Shown here in pieces: positions 53,529 through 62,106 of a stretch of DNA of 64,000 bases. The stretch spans positions 50,096 to 114,095 of the forward strand of contig NZ_VMNX01000007.1 in the NCBI RefSeq assembly GCF_009377235.1, read 5' to 3'. The notes under the pieces are model-generated. The model worked only from the letters and a program-made list of their open reading frames with translations, was not told the origin of the DNA and ran no database searches. The stretch comes from Streptomyces acidicola (GTDB lineage Bacteria > Actinomycetota > Actinomycetes > Streptomycetales > Streptomycetaceae). How positions within the stretch are numbered: position 1 is the first letter of the stretch; every line of letters starts with the position of its first letter. A program made the translations under genes and the position numbers.

Positions 53529-54514
53529 CTCTGAACCTCCTGGGGACGGGGCCAGGGCCACCGTCCGGAAGTGACTGGGGCGCCTGGATGCCTGTTGATA
53601 CGCACATGCCGCGTGGGGTGTTCAACGCTCGTAAGAATCAGTTCAGGGCACCGGCCCGCTCCAGGACAGAGAAGATCATTTCCGCGAACTTCCCCCATGG
53701 TGCAGTGAACTGCCGGTTTTCGTACAGGAGTTGAGTGAGCGTCGGACAGTGGCACGCCTGCCGGCCGGGGAAGGTGGCGCTCGCCTCGGGCGGACGCTGA
53801 CGGCCACCGTCGACACGGCGACCGTGATCACGGTGTCCGGGGCGCCCGGTACCCACGCCCCCTTTGGCGACCGTTCCGCGGTCCACCGACTTCCAGCGCC
53901 CCGTCACGGAAGCGAACGCCGTCACCGACGGCGTACCTCACCGAGCTCCCCTTGAGTCCGTCCCCGCTTGCCCGCACTCCGGTCACGGCAGCACCCGAGT
54001 GCACTCCGAGCGCACCCCAAGTGCGCTCCGAATACGCCCGACACGGTCTGTTGTCGATCAGTAGCGATCCGTTCACGACAGCGAGCGGAATCCTGGCTTC
54101 CGTGAATCTCCACATCGATTGCGCAACCAAGTCACGCCACGCGGTGAATCGGCACACCCTTCCAGCGCGCGCCGTGCCATTAAGGCGGGAGTGTCCTGTT
54201 CGTTTTCCGGGTGGCAACGAAGGGAACGCGACGATGCCGCGCACCCTGTGAAGAAGTGGAAACCGAGCCGTGCGCGGGACTGCACGGTTGACCCCTTGGT
54301 GGGCCCAAGTCCTCTGGTGAGGGCCGTCGTTGATTGGAAGCGCGGAGCGCGACCGTGCTTTGATCCATCGCATCGCGGGGGTCGCCGCGGGTTCTCCGGG
54401 GAACCAGCGGCCGACACCCGCGGCCGCGGCCGACCGTCTGTTCCAGAAGCCGTCTGTTCCAGGAGGGGGCCGCTCTCCCCCTTATGAATATCCATTACGA
54501 AGGGAAGTTCCATC
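53529..54514. other. Gene-poor interval of almost 1 kb between protease and peptide cassette
   Basis: I find no open frame here with the strong third-position G/C bias of real neighbours; the longest candidates (70-180 residues) are shadows of one another. The sequence is lower in GC than the flanks (many TTA, GATT and AATC clusters at 54010-54330). It must hold the promoters of the protease (near 53529) and of the peptide gene (before 54515). A decayed gene or an sRNA is possible. Confidence 0.5.
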
Positions 54515-54730
54515 ATGAACTCCACCCCCCAGGTTGAGACCGTCGAGATCTCGGACGCCGACCTCGACAACGTCTCCGGCGGTCTGTCCGTGAACGCGGT
54601 CAACACCCTCACCGGCGCCGTTGACGGCATCGTCCCGCTGTCCGCCACCGTGGACACGGTTGTCGGCACCGTCGAGGGCGCGACCGGCCTGAGCACGGCC
54701 CCGGTCACCAACCTGGTCGCCGGTCTCTGA
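54515..54730 (+). CDS. Double-glycine-leader peptide precursor (exported peptide)
   Basis: The 71-residue peptide has a leader of 23 residues ending LDNVSGG, with the hydrophobic/acidic pattern VEISDADLDNVSGG seen in GG-type leaders, and a 48-residue core beginning LSVNAV. The core is rich in Val, Thr, Gly and Leu, contains no Cys and only one Pro pair region, and has a heptad-like alternation (TLTGAVDGIV, ATVDTVVGTVEGATGL). The ribosome-binding site GAAGGGAAG lies 7 nt before the ATG. The next genes are an exporter with a C39 peptidase (cuts after GG) and its partner. No lanthionine, YcaO or radical-SAM gene is nearby, so the product is probably unmodified. Confidence 0.8.
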   Translation: MNSTPQVETVEISDADLDNVSGGLSVNAVNTLTGAVDGIVPLSATVDTVVGTVEGATGLSTAPVTNLVAGL

Positions 54731-54748
54731 TCGCACCTTGTTGCCGCT

Positions 54749-54781
54749 GAGTCCCGGAACCGTTCTCCGGTTCCGGGGCTC
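54749..54781 (+). terminator. Hairpin between peptide gene and exporter genes, likely attenuator
   Basis: A 14-bp stem (54749-54762 with 54768-54781; core CCCGGAACCG and CGGTTCCGGG, one T-G pair) and TTCTC loop starts 18 nt after the peptide stop. Partial termination here would give more peptide mRNA than exporter mRNA. Confidence 0.75.
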
Positions 54782-54879
54782 TCGGTTGTCGTCACACCCG
54801 TCCGCCGCGGGGGCTTCGTACGTCCCGCTCCGTCGCGCGCGGACGCCGTACTCCTTTCCTAGCAGGTGAGGGAAGTCCC

Positions 54880-55686
54880 GTGCAGTTCCGCCAACAGGCC
54901 CTCGCCAAGCTGCAGTCGCCCGAGGAGCTCGATCTCCCGGTGCGCTTCGCTCGCCCCCAGGGCTGGCTGGTGCTGTCGGTGACGGTGGTCGTCATGGCCG
55001 CCGCGTCCGTATGGGCCGCGACCGGTTCGGTGGCCTCCACGGTCAGCGCGCCCGCCATTCTGACGCACGGGCAGGGCAGTTACGTCCTGCAGAGCCCTGT
55101 CGCCGGCCAGGTCACCGCCGTACTCGCCAAGCAGGGCCAGCGGCTCGACGCCAAAGCGCCCGTCCTCAAGGTCCGTACCGAGCAGGGCGAGACGGTCGTA
55201 CGCACCGTCGCCCCGGGCCGGGTCACCACGCTCGCCGCCCAGATCGGCCAGATCATCTCGACCGGCGCCAATGTCGCGGCCGTGGAGAAGGTCGCCAAGG
55301 CCGACGACCCGCTGTACGCGACCGTGTACGTGCCGGCCGACAACGCCGCCACGATCCCCAAGGACGCGTCGGTCGACCTCACCGTGCAGTCCGTGCCCAC
55401 GCAGCAGTACGGCGTGCTGCGCGGCCATGTGAAGTCCGTGGACCGTACCCCCCAGACCCCGCAGTCGATCACCGCGTTCCTCGGCGACAGCCAGCTGGGC
55501 GAGCAGTTCACGAAAGAGGGCCGGCCGGTGGCCGTACTGGTGCGTCTGGACAGCGGGTCCGCCACCAAGTCCGGCTACGAGTGGTCCTCGCAGGACGGAC
55601 CGCCGTTCAGGCTCACCTCCATGACCATGGCCACAGGTTCGATCCGCATGGCCGATCAGCGTCCGATCGATTGGCTGCTGCCGTGA
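54880..55686 (+). CDS. HlyD-family membrane fusion protein of the peptide exporter
   Basis: The 268-residue protein has one membrane segment (about residues 29-48) and a periplasm-type beta/lipoyl-like domain (STVSAPAILTHGQGSYVLQSPVAGQVTAVLAKQGQRLDAKAPVLKVRTEQGETVVRTVAPGRVTTLAAQIGQIISTGANVAAVEK). It matches the secretion (HlyD-like) subunit found with NHLM-type bacteriocin exporters. GTG start at 54880 with GAGGGA upstream. Its stop overlaps the peptidase-ABC start (GTGA). Confidence 0.85.
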   Translation: MQFRQQALAKLQSPEELDLPVRFARPQGWLVLSVTVVVMAAASVWAATGSVASTVSAPAILTHGQGSYVLQSPVAGQVTAVLAKQGQRLDAKAPVLKVRTEQGETVVRTVAPGRVTTLAAQIGQIISTGANVAAVEKVAKADDPLYATVYVPADNAATIPKDASVDLTVQSVPTQQYGVLRGHVKSVDRTPQTPQSITAFLGDSQLGEQFTKEGRPVAVLVRLDSGSATKSGYEWSSQDGPPFRLTSMTMATGSIRMADQRPIDWLLP

Positions 55687-57932
55687 GTTCGCCCAGCACG
55701 TCCCAGGAGACCGCGCCACCGCCCGTACGGGGACGGCGGAAGGCCGCGCCGAAGCGCCCCGTGCCCAAACCGAAGCGGCGGCAGAAGGGCGTCCGCACCC
55801 CGACCGTCCTCCAGATGGAGGCCGTGGAGTGCGGTGCCGCGTCCCTCGCCATGGTGCTCGGCCACTACGGGCGGCACATCCCGCTGGAGGAGCTGCGCAT
55901 CGCGTGCGGCGTCTCCCGCGACGGCTCGCGTGCGAGCAACCTCCTCAAGGCCGCCCGGAGTTACGGGCTCACGGCCAAGGGCATGCAGATGGACCTGGCC
56001 GCGCTCGCCGAGGTCAAGGCGCCGGCCATCCTGTTCTGGGAGTTCAACCACTACGTCGTCTACGACGGCATGGGGCGCCGCTTCGGCCGCCGTGGCGTGC
56101 TCATCAACGACCCCGGCAAGGGCCGCCGGTTCGTGCCCCTGGAGGACTTCGACGCCAGTTTCACCGGGGTCGTCCTCGTCATGGAGCCCGGCGAGGACTT
56201 CGAGCGCGGCGGACGCAGGCCGGGCGTGCTCGGCGCCATGCCGGCCCGGCTGCGCGGCACCTCGGGCACGCTGCCCACCGCCGTGCTGGCGAGCCTGCTG
56301 CTGGTGGCGGTCGGCGCGGCGGTGCCCGCGCTGAGCCGCACGTACATCGACATGTTCCTCATCGGCGGGCAGACCTCTCTGCTGGGTGTGCTGTTCGCGT
56401 CGATGGGCGCGTCGGTGGCGCTGACGGTGGTGCTGACCTGGCTCCAGCAGGCCAACCTGCTGCGCGGCCGCATCATCTCCTCTACCCTCTCCAGCGCCCG
56501 CTTTCTGCGCCATCTGCTGCGGCTGCCGGTCACGTTCTTCTCCCAGCGCAGCCCCGCCGACCTGGTGCAGCGGCTCCAGTCGAACGACGCGGTGGCGGAG
56601 ACGCTGGCACGTGACCTCGCGGCGGCGGGTGTGGACGCGATCGTGGTCGTGCTCTACGCGGCCCTGCTGTACACCTACGATCCGCAGCTCACCTTCGTCG
56701 GCATCGGCGTGGCCCTGCTCAACGTGGTGGCGATGCGGGTGGTCATCAAACTGCGCGCGACCCGTACGGCGAAGCTGCGCGCCGACAGCGCCCGGCTCAC
56801 CAACACGTCGTACACCGGCCTGCAGTTGATCGAGACGATGAAGGCGACCGGCGGCGAGGACGGCTACTTCCGCAAGTGGGCCGGGCAGCACGCCACCACC
56901 CTGGAGGAGCAGCAGCGCCTCGGGGTGCCGAGCGCCTGGCTGGGCGTGGTCGCGCCGACGCTGGCCACCCTGAACAGCGCGCTGATCCTGTGGATCGGCG
57001 GCATGCGGGCGATCGAGGGCCATATCTCGGTCGGTCTGCTGGTCGCGTTCCAGGCGCTGGTGACCCGCTTCACCGCGCCGATCACCCGGCTGAACGGCGT
57101 CGCGGGCCGTATCCAGGACTTCGCTGCCGACGTGGCCCGGCTGAAGGACGTCGAGAACTTCCAGGCCGACCCGCTGTACGCCCGCCGCGAGGGGGCCGAG
57201 TCCACGCGCCGGCTGCACGGGCACGTCGAGCTGCAGAACATCACGTTCGGCTACAGCCCGCTGGACAAGCCGCTGCTGTCCGGCTTCGACCTGACGGTGG
57301 GACCGGGGCAGCAGGTGGCGCTGGTCGGCGGCTCGGGCAGCGGCAAGTCCACCGTGTCCCGGCTGATCTCGGGCCTCTACACACCGTGGGAGGGCGTGAT
57401 CCGCATCGACGGCCAGCGCCTGGACGACATCCCGCGCGGCGCGCTGGCCGCCTCGGTGTCCTTCGTCGACCAGGACGTGTTCCTCTTCGAGGGCACGGTC
57501 CGCGACAACGTGGCGCTGTGGGACCCGTCGGTGCCGGACGACGCGGTCGTGGCGGCGCTTGAGGACGCGGCGCTGTACGACGTGGTGACCCGCCGGCCTG
57601 GCGGCATCCACAGCCGGGTCGAGCAGGACGGACGGAACTTCTCCGGCGGGCAGCGCCAGCGGCTGGAGATCGCCCGCGCGCTGGTGCGCAGGCCCAGCAT
57701 CCTGGTCCTGGACGAGGTGACGAGCGCCCTGGACGCGGAGACCGAGCTCATCGTGATGGACAACCTGCGCAAGCGCGGCTGTGCCTGTGTGGTGATCGCG
57801 CACCGGCTCAGCACGGTCCGCGACAGCGACGAGATCGTCGTGCTCCAGCACGGCACGATCGTGGAACGCGGCCGGCACGAGGAGCTCGTGGCGCGCGGCG
57901 GTGCGTACGCCCAGCTGGTCAAGGAGCGGTGA
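55683..57932 (+). CDS. Peptidase C39-containing ABC transporter (PCAT), cleaves and exports GG-leader peptide
   Basis: The 749-residue protein has an N-terminal basic segment, a C39 cysteine protease domain (about residues 38-165) with Cys50 (MEAVECGAASLAMVLGHYG), His123 (FNHYVVYDG) and Asp143 (INDPGKG), a six-helix membrane domain (about 190-480) and an ATPase (Walker A GGSGSGKST around 549-557, signature FSGGQRQRLEIARAL, Walker B ILVLDEVTSALD). This is the NHLM/bacteriocin peptidase-exporter form; all catalytic residues are present. It should cut the 54515-54730 precursor after Gly23 and move the core out. GTG start overlaps the HlyD stop. Confidence 0.93.
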   Translation: MSSPSTSQETAPPPVRGRRKAAPKRPVPKPKRRQKGVRTPTVLQMEAVECGAASLAMVLGHYGRHIPLEELRIACGVSRDGSRASNLLKAARSYGLTAKGMQMDLAALAEVKAPAILFWEFNHYVVYDGMGRRFGRRGVLINDPGKGRRFVPLEDFDASFTGVVLVMEPGEDFERGGRRPGVLGAMPARLRGTSGTLPTAVLASLLLVAVGAAVPALSRTYIDMFLIGGQTSLLGVLFASMGASVALTVVLTWLQQANLLRGRIISSTLSSARFLRHLLRLPVTFFSQRSPADLVQRLQSNDAVAETLARDLAAAGVDAIVVVLYAALLYTYDPQLTFVGIGVALLNVVAMRVVIKLRATRTAKLRADSARLTNTSYTGLQLIETMKATGGEDGYFRKWAGQHATTLEEQQRLGVPSAWLGVVAPTLATLNSALILWIGGMRAIEGHISVGLLVAFQALVTRFTAPITRLNGVAGRIQDFAADVARLKDVENFQADPLYARREGAESTRRLHGHVELQNITFGYSPLDKPLLSGFDLTVGPGQQVALVGGSGSGKSTVSRLISGLYTPWEGVIRIDGQRLDDIPRGALAASVSFVDQDVFLFEGTVRDNVALWDPSVPDDAVVAALEDAALYDVVTRRPGGIHSRVEQDGRNFSGGQRQRLEIARALVRRPSILVLDEVTSALDAETELIVMDNLRKRGCACVVIAHRLSTVRDSDEIVVLQHGTIVERGRHEELVARGGAYAQLVKER

Positions 57933-57933
57933 G

Positions 57934-60759
57934 ATGACGACCGTTCACGAAGGACACGAAGGAGACCTCGTCCTCGGTGCGCTCGGCGCCATGGGCACGC
58001 CGATGGACTGCACCGGTCACAGCCGCCTCGACCTGGAGGGTCCGCAGGTCCTGTGGCTGGTGGCGTCGGGCGCGCTCGACCTGTTCGCGGTCGACGCCGT
58101 GCAGCAGGGCCACTGGCACCACCTGGGCCGCCTGGAGGCGGGCTCGCTGCTGCTCGGCCCGGTGGCGGGACCCCAGCACACCCTGGTGGCCCGCCCGCTC
58201 AGGGACTGCGTGGTGCGCCGCATCGGACTGCGCGAGCTCTACCAGCAGGCCGACACCGCGAGCTGGTCGTACGACGAGTACGGCAACCCGCAGTACGTGC
58301 CGCCCACGACGAGCCCGCTGGAGTACGCCCTCGCCCTCGGCGTCGGCCGGGGCCTGTCGATCCTCTTCCAGGCGCCGATGGCCACCGAGAACGCCGCCGC
58401 GCTCACCGACGACGACGTCTTCTGGATGCAGGTGCCGCCGGGCAGCGTGCAGTACGGCTCCCTGTACGGGGCGGAGGCGGCGGCCGACCTGCTGATGGAC
58501 CCCAGGGTCTGGCAGGGCATGGTCGACCAGCAGTACCGGCTGCTGGCCACCCTGGACCGGTGGATCGAGCAGCTGGAGCGCACCCACGAGGACCGTACGG
58601 CCGCCGGGATCAAGGCCGGCGAGGCCGTGCGCGCCCAGGCCGACCGGACGTTGCTGGCCTCGATGGGCAAGCCGTCGGCGCGGCGCACCACCTCCGCCGA
58701 CGCCGACGCCACGTACGCGGCCTGCGAACTCGCCGCCCGCGCTGCGGGGATCAGCCTCTCCGAGCCCGCGCAGAGCGGCACGGAGAGCGACCGGATCGAC
58801 CCCGTGGAACGCATCGCGATCGCCTCCCGCGTCCGCACCCGTGCCGTACGCCTCACCGGCCACTGGTGGCGGGAGAACGTCGGCCCGCTGGTGGGGCACC
58901 GTGCCCTGTCGGGGGCGCCGGTCGCGCTGCTGTGGCGGCGCGGCGGATACGTGGCCGTGCAGCCCTCCTCCGGACGCGAGACACCGATCGAGAAGGCGAA
59001 CGCGGCGGAGTTCGAGCCCCGTGCGGTGATGTTCTACCGCCCGCTGCCCGAACGGACGCTGAGCCCTCTGCGCCTCGTGCGCTTCAGCCTCCAGGGCACG
59101 CGCGGCGACCTCGGCAACCTGGCGGTCAGCGGGCTGGTGACCGTCGCGCTGGGCGCGCTGGTGCCGATCGCGACGGGCAAGGTGCTCGGCGAGTATGTGC
59201 CCAAGGCACAGGAGAACCTGATCGTGCAGGTCTGCCTGGCCATCATCATCGCGAGCGTGGTGTCGGCGGCGTTCATGCTGCTGCAGAACCTCACGATCCT
59301 GCGGCTGGAGGGAAGGATCGAGGCGACGCTGCAACCGGCCGTCTGGGACCGGCTGCTGCGCCTGCCGACGAAGTTCTTCGCCTCCCGCTCCACGGGCGAA
59401 CTCGCCAGCGCCGCCATGGGCATCAGCTCGATCCGCCGGCTGCTGGCGGGCGTCGGCCCGGTGGTGGCCCAGTCGGTCACGGTCGGCGCGATGAACCTGG
59501 GGCTGCTGCTCTGGTACAGCGTGCCCATGGCGCTGGCCGCGATCGGCATGCTCGTCGTCATCGCCGCCGTGTTCCTCGCGCTGGGCCTGTGGCAGGTGCG
59601 CTGGCAGCGCCGTCTGGTGGTACTGAACAACAAGCTCAACAACCAGGCGTTCCAGACCCTGCGCGGACTGCCGAAACTGCGGGTCGCGGCGGCCGAGAAC
59701 TACGCGTACGCGGCCTGGGCGGGCGAGTTCGCACGCGGCCGGGAGCTCCAGCAGCGGGTGGGCCGCATCAAGAACCTCACCACGGTGCTCGGCGCGGTCT
59801 ACCTGCCGCTGTGCACGCTGGTGATGTTCATGCTGCTGGCCGGACCGGCCCGCGGCTCGATGTCGGCCGGCGCGTTCCTCACCTTCAACACCTCGGTGAC
59901 CATGCTGCTGACCTCGGTCACACAGCTCACCGGCGCGTTCGTGTCGGCGGTGTCCGCGCTGCCGCTGTTCGAGGAGATCAAGCCGGTGCTGGAGACCCAG
60001 CCAGAGGTGCGCACGGCGAGCACCCGGCCGGGTGTGCTGTCCGGTGCGATGGAAACCCGAAAGCTGTCGTTCCGGTACGCCGACGACGGTCCCCTCGTCC
60101 TCGACGACGTGTCCTTCAGGATCGAGCCGGGTGAGTTCGTGGCGATCGTCGGCCCGAGCGGCTGCGGCAAGTCCACGCTGCTGCGGCTCCTCATCGGCTT
60201 CGACAAACCCGTCTCGGGCAGCGTCCTGTACGACGGCCAGGACCTCGCCGCCCTCGACCAGTCGGCCGTACGCCGCCAGTGCGGTGTGGTCCTCCAGCAC
60301 GCGCAGCCGTTCACCGGCTCCATCCTGGACGTCATCTGCGGCACCGAGCCGTACACGCCCGAGGAGGCGATGGCGGCGGCCGAGATGGCAGGGCTCGCCG
60401 AGGACATCAAGCGCATGCCGATGGGCCTGCACACCATCGTCCAGGGCAGCGGGGCCGTCTCGGGCGGCCAGCGTCAGCGCCTGATGATCGCCCAGGCGCT
60501 GATCCGGCGCCCCCGCATCCTCTTCTTCGACGAGGCGACCAGTGCCCTCGACAACGAGACGCAGCGCAGGGTCATCGAGAGCACGCGTGCCCTCAACGCC
60601 ACCCGGGTCGTCATCGCGCACCGTCTGTCCACGGTGATGGACGCGGACCGCGTCATCGTGATGGAGGACGGCAAGGTGGCCCAGCAGGGCCCGCCCGCGC
60701 AGCTGCTCGCGGACACGGGCGGGCGACTGCACGAGCTGGTGCGGCGGCAGATGGCGTGA
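57934..60759 (+). CDS. Second ABC transporter of NHLM-type export system
   Basis: The 941-residue protein has a long N-terminal region (about residues 1-330, with a cyclic-nucleotide-binding-like beta-roll start DCTGHSRLDLEGPQVLWLVASGALDLFAVD), a six-helix membrane domain (about 380-680) and an ATPase (Walker A GPSGCGKSTL, signature VSGGQRQRLMIAQAL, Walker B ILFFDEATSALD, His in IAHRLSTV). This is the layout of NHLM bacteriocin-export permease/ATPase proteins that pair with a PCAT. No protease residues are present. ATG at 57934 lies one base after the PCAT stop. Confidence 0.92.
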   Translation: MTTVHEGHEGDLVLGALGAMGTPMDCTGHSRLDLEGPQVLWLVASGALDLFAVDAVQQGHWHHLGRLEAGSLLLGPVAGPQHTLVARPLRDCVVRRIGLRELYQQADTASWSYDEYGNPQYVPPTTSPLEYALALGVGRGLSILFQAPMATENAAALTDDDVFWMQVPPGSVQYGSLYGAEAAADLLMDPRVWQGMVDQQYRLLATLDRWIEQLERTHEDRTAAGIKAGEAVRAQADRTLLASMGKPSARRTTSADADATYAACELAARAAGISLSEPAQSGTESDRIDPVERIAIASRVRTRAVRLTGHWWRENVGPLVGHRALSGAPVALLWRRGGYVAVQPSSGRETPIEKANAAEFEPRAVMFYRPLPERTLSPLRLVRFSLQGTRGDLGNLAVSGLVTVALGALVPIATGKVLGEYVPKAQENLIVQVCLAIIIASVVSAAFMLLQNLTILRLEGRIEATLQPAVWDRLLRLPTKFFASRSTGELASAAMGISSIRRLLAGVGPVVAQSVTVGAMNLGLLLWYSVPMALAAIGMLVVIAAVFLALGLWQVRWQRRLVVLNNKLNNQAFQTLRGLPKLRVAAAENYAYAAWAGEFARGRELQQRVGRIKNLTTVLGAVYLPLCTLVMFMLLAGPARGSMSAGAFLTFNTSVTMLLTSVTQLTGAFVSAVSALPLFEEIKPVLETQPEVRTASTRPGVLSGAMETRKLSFRYADDGPLVLDDVSFRIEPGEFVAIVGPSGCGKSTLLRLLIGFDKPVSGSVLYDGQDLAALDQSAVRRQCGVVLQHAQPFTGSILDVICGTEPYTPEEAMAAAEMAGLAEDIKRMPMGLHTIVQGSGAVSGGQRQRLMIAQALIRRPRILFFDEATSALDNETQRRVIESTRALNATRVVIAHRLSTVMDADRVIVMEDGKVAQQGPPAQLLADTGGRLHELVRRQMA

Positions 60760-60762
60760 GGG

Positions 60763-61290
60763 TCACTCCTGTCCGGGGATGGGGGCGCCGGACGGTACCC
60801 CGGCGTCGACGTAGCCGCGATAGATCTCCTGCCAGGGCGCGTTGCTCCCTGCGTGCGGTCCCCCGAAGTCCTCGCCGCGGGCCCACGCGTCCAGGGCGGC
60901 CAGGCACACCTCCCAGCCGGCGCCATTGCGGGCGGCCGTGTTCGCGGCCAACAGGACGTTGGTGAGCGTGAACCGGGTGCGCTTGTCGTCCAGCGCCTCC
61001 AGCTCGAAGTGCAGTTCGTCCCCCTCCCAGCTGAAGGAGAGGTGCCGGGGCGGGTCGACGGCGAGCACCGTGCCCGTGGAGTCCTCCGTGTTGGGGTCAC
61101 CGCTGAAGGTGATCGTGCCTCCGACGCGCAGCTCGATCTCGGCGCGGCACGGGAACCAGTGGGTCAGCTCGTCGGCGTCGGTGACGAACTGCCACACGCG
61201 GTCGACGGGGTGGTCGTAGGTACGGCTGAAGCGGACCGCGGGGCGGCCGTCGTCGAGGATGAGGTAGGTGCCGGTGAGTTCGGCGGCCAT
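60763..61290 (-). CDS. SRPBCC/AHSA1-family protein
   Basis: The 175-residue protein has the START-like AHSA1 pattern AVRFSRTYDHPVDRVWQFVTDADELTHWFPCRAEIELRVGGTITFSG, LSFSWEGDELHFELEALDDKRTRFTLTNVL and GWEVCLAALDAWARGEDFGG. Genes of this kind are routinely coupled to an upstream ArsR regulator, as here (6-bp gap). Probably a lipid- or small-ligand-binding protein of unknown role. Confidence 0.88.
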   Translation of the reverse strand: MAAELTGTYLILDDGRPAVRFSRTYDHPVDRVWQFVTDADELTHWFPCRAEIELRVGGTITFSGDPNTEDSTGTVLAVDPPRHLSFSWEGDELHFELEALDDKRTRFTLTNVLLAANTAARNGAGWEVCLAALDAWARGEDFGGPHAGSNAPWQEIYRGYVDAGVPSGAPIPGQE

Positions 61291-61296
61291 GGTGGA

Positions 61297-61677
61297 TCAG
61301 TCCTTCGATGGGGGTCGTTCCTTGGCGTCGGTGTCCGTGTCGGTGCCGACGTCGGCATCGGTGCCGTCCGACGCCTGGTCGAGGCGCCGGCCCAGGGCGT
61401 CGAGGCGCTCGTTCCAGAGTCGGCGGTAGGGGGCCAGCCAGGCGTCGAGGTCGGCGATGGGGGCGGGGTCGAGCGCGTAGACGCGGCGCTGTGCTTCCTG
61501 GTCCACGTGCACGAGACCCGCCTCTCGCAGCACCTTGAGATGCTTCGAGGTACTCGGCTGACTGAGCCCGCACGCCTCCACGATCTCTCCGACGGGCCGC
61601 GGCCGCTCCAGCAGCAGGCCGATGATCCTGCGCCGATGCGGGTCCGCCAGCGCGGTCCAGAAAGAGTCGTGGAGCAT
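61297..61677 (-). CDS. ArsR-family transcriptional regulator
   Basis: The 126-residue protein has the ArsR winged helix LADPHRRRIIGLLLERPRPVGEIVEACGLSQPSTSKHLKVLREAGLVHVDQEAQRRVYAL. There is no Cys metal site, so it is probably a non-metal ArsR. The acidic Asp/Thr-rich tail is low complexity. A TTGACG/CATATT promoter (minus strand 61713-61684) puts the predicted start at or next to the ATG, so the mRNA may be leaderless. AATAT/ATATT inverted arms at 61684-61705 overlap the -10 and may be its own operator. Confidence 0.9.
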   Translation of the reverse strand: MLHDSFWTALADPHRRRIIGLLLERPRPVGEIVEACGLSQPSTSKHLKVLREAGLVHVDQEAQRRVYALDPAPIADLDAWLAPYRRLWNERLDALGRRLDQASDGTDADVGTDTDTDAKERPPSKD

Positions 61678-61683
61678 GGGTCC

Positions 61684-61713
61684 AATATGCCTCGGCGGTT
61701 ATATTCCCGTCAA
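61684..61713 (-). promoter_or_regulatory. Promoter with overlapping AATAT/ATATT palindrome for the ArsR gene
   Basis: Minus-strand TTGACG (61713-61708) and CATATT (61689-61684) are 18 bp apart. The inverted arms AATAT (61684-61688) and ATATT (61701-61705) cover the -10, as expected for autoregulation. Confidence 0.6.
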
Positions 61714-61932
61714 GGAATACACACGGGGGTCTCGTCCGCCGGACTGGGCGGGTGCCCGGGTGCGGGTCCGTGGTGGCTGGTCGCCCACGCTGCGGAGCCG
61801 CACATCCAACACAGCCCCGCGCCCCTGGAAGCACGGACCACGCGCCGCGAGCTCCGTACACATCGCCGCACCAAAGGCAACGTGTGCGGGGCCCGCCCCC
61901 ACGCACCGGCAGCCGCGTACAGACCTAAGGGG

Positions 61933-62032
61933 GTGTGCCGGGAGGTGTCCGCCCGCAGCGGCCGGCGTCCGCCGCCGAGCACTTGCTCCCCCACAGACCC
62001 GCCGGACCGAGGACGGAGACCTCCCGGCACAC
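61933..62032 (-). ncRNA. Candidate structured RNA or long-range terminator downstream of ppx
   Basis: GTGTGCCGGGAGGT (61933-61946) and ACCTCCCGGCACAC (62019-62032) are exact reverse complements 72 nt apart. Inside are a further complementary pair GTCCG/CGGAC and a small hairpin GAGC-ACTT-GCTC at 61977-61988, giving a long rod-like fold. No coding frame explains it. It lies 75 nt after the Ppx stop, so it may be a 3' UTR element; an independent sRNA is also possible. Confidence 0.45.
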
Positions 62033-62106
62033 ACCCGACCCACGACGAAACCGCGGGCGACGCGAACCCCCATGCGCCCGCAGCACCAGGACGAACTGTC
62101 CGCGGC

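Noticed and set aside
53638..53925. Possible 95-residue gene on the minus strand in the gene-poor gap.
   Set aside because: It lacks the codon-position bias of real genes here, has no clear ribosome-binding site and shows no motif.
54515..60759. Lanthipeptide or thiopeptide biosynthetic cluster.
   Set aside because: The core has no Cys, and no LanM/LanB, YcaO, radical-SAM or P450 gene lies in the window. Only export genes are present.
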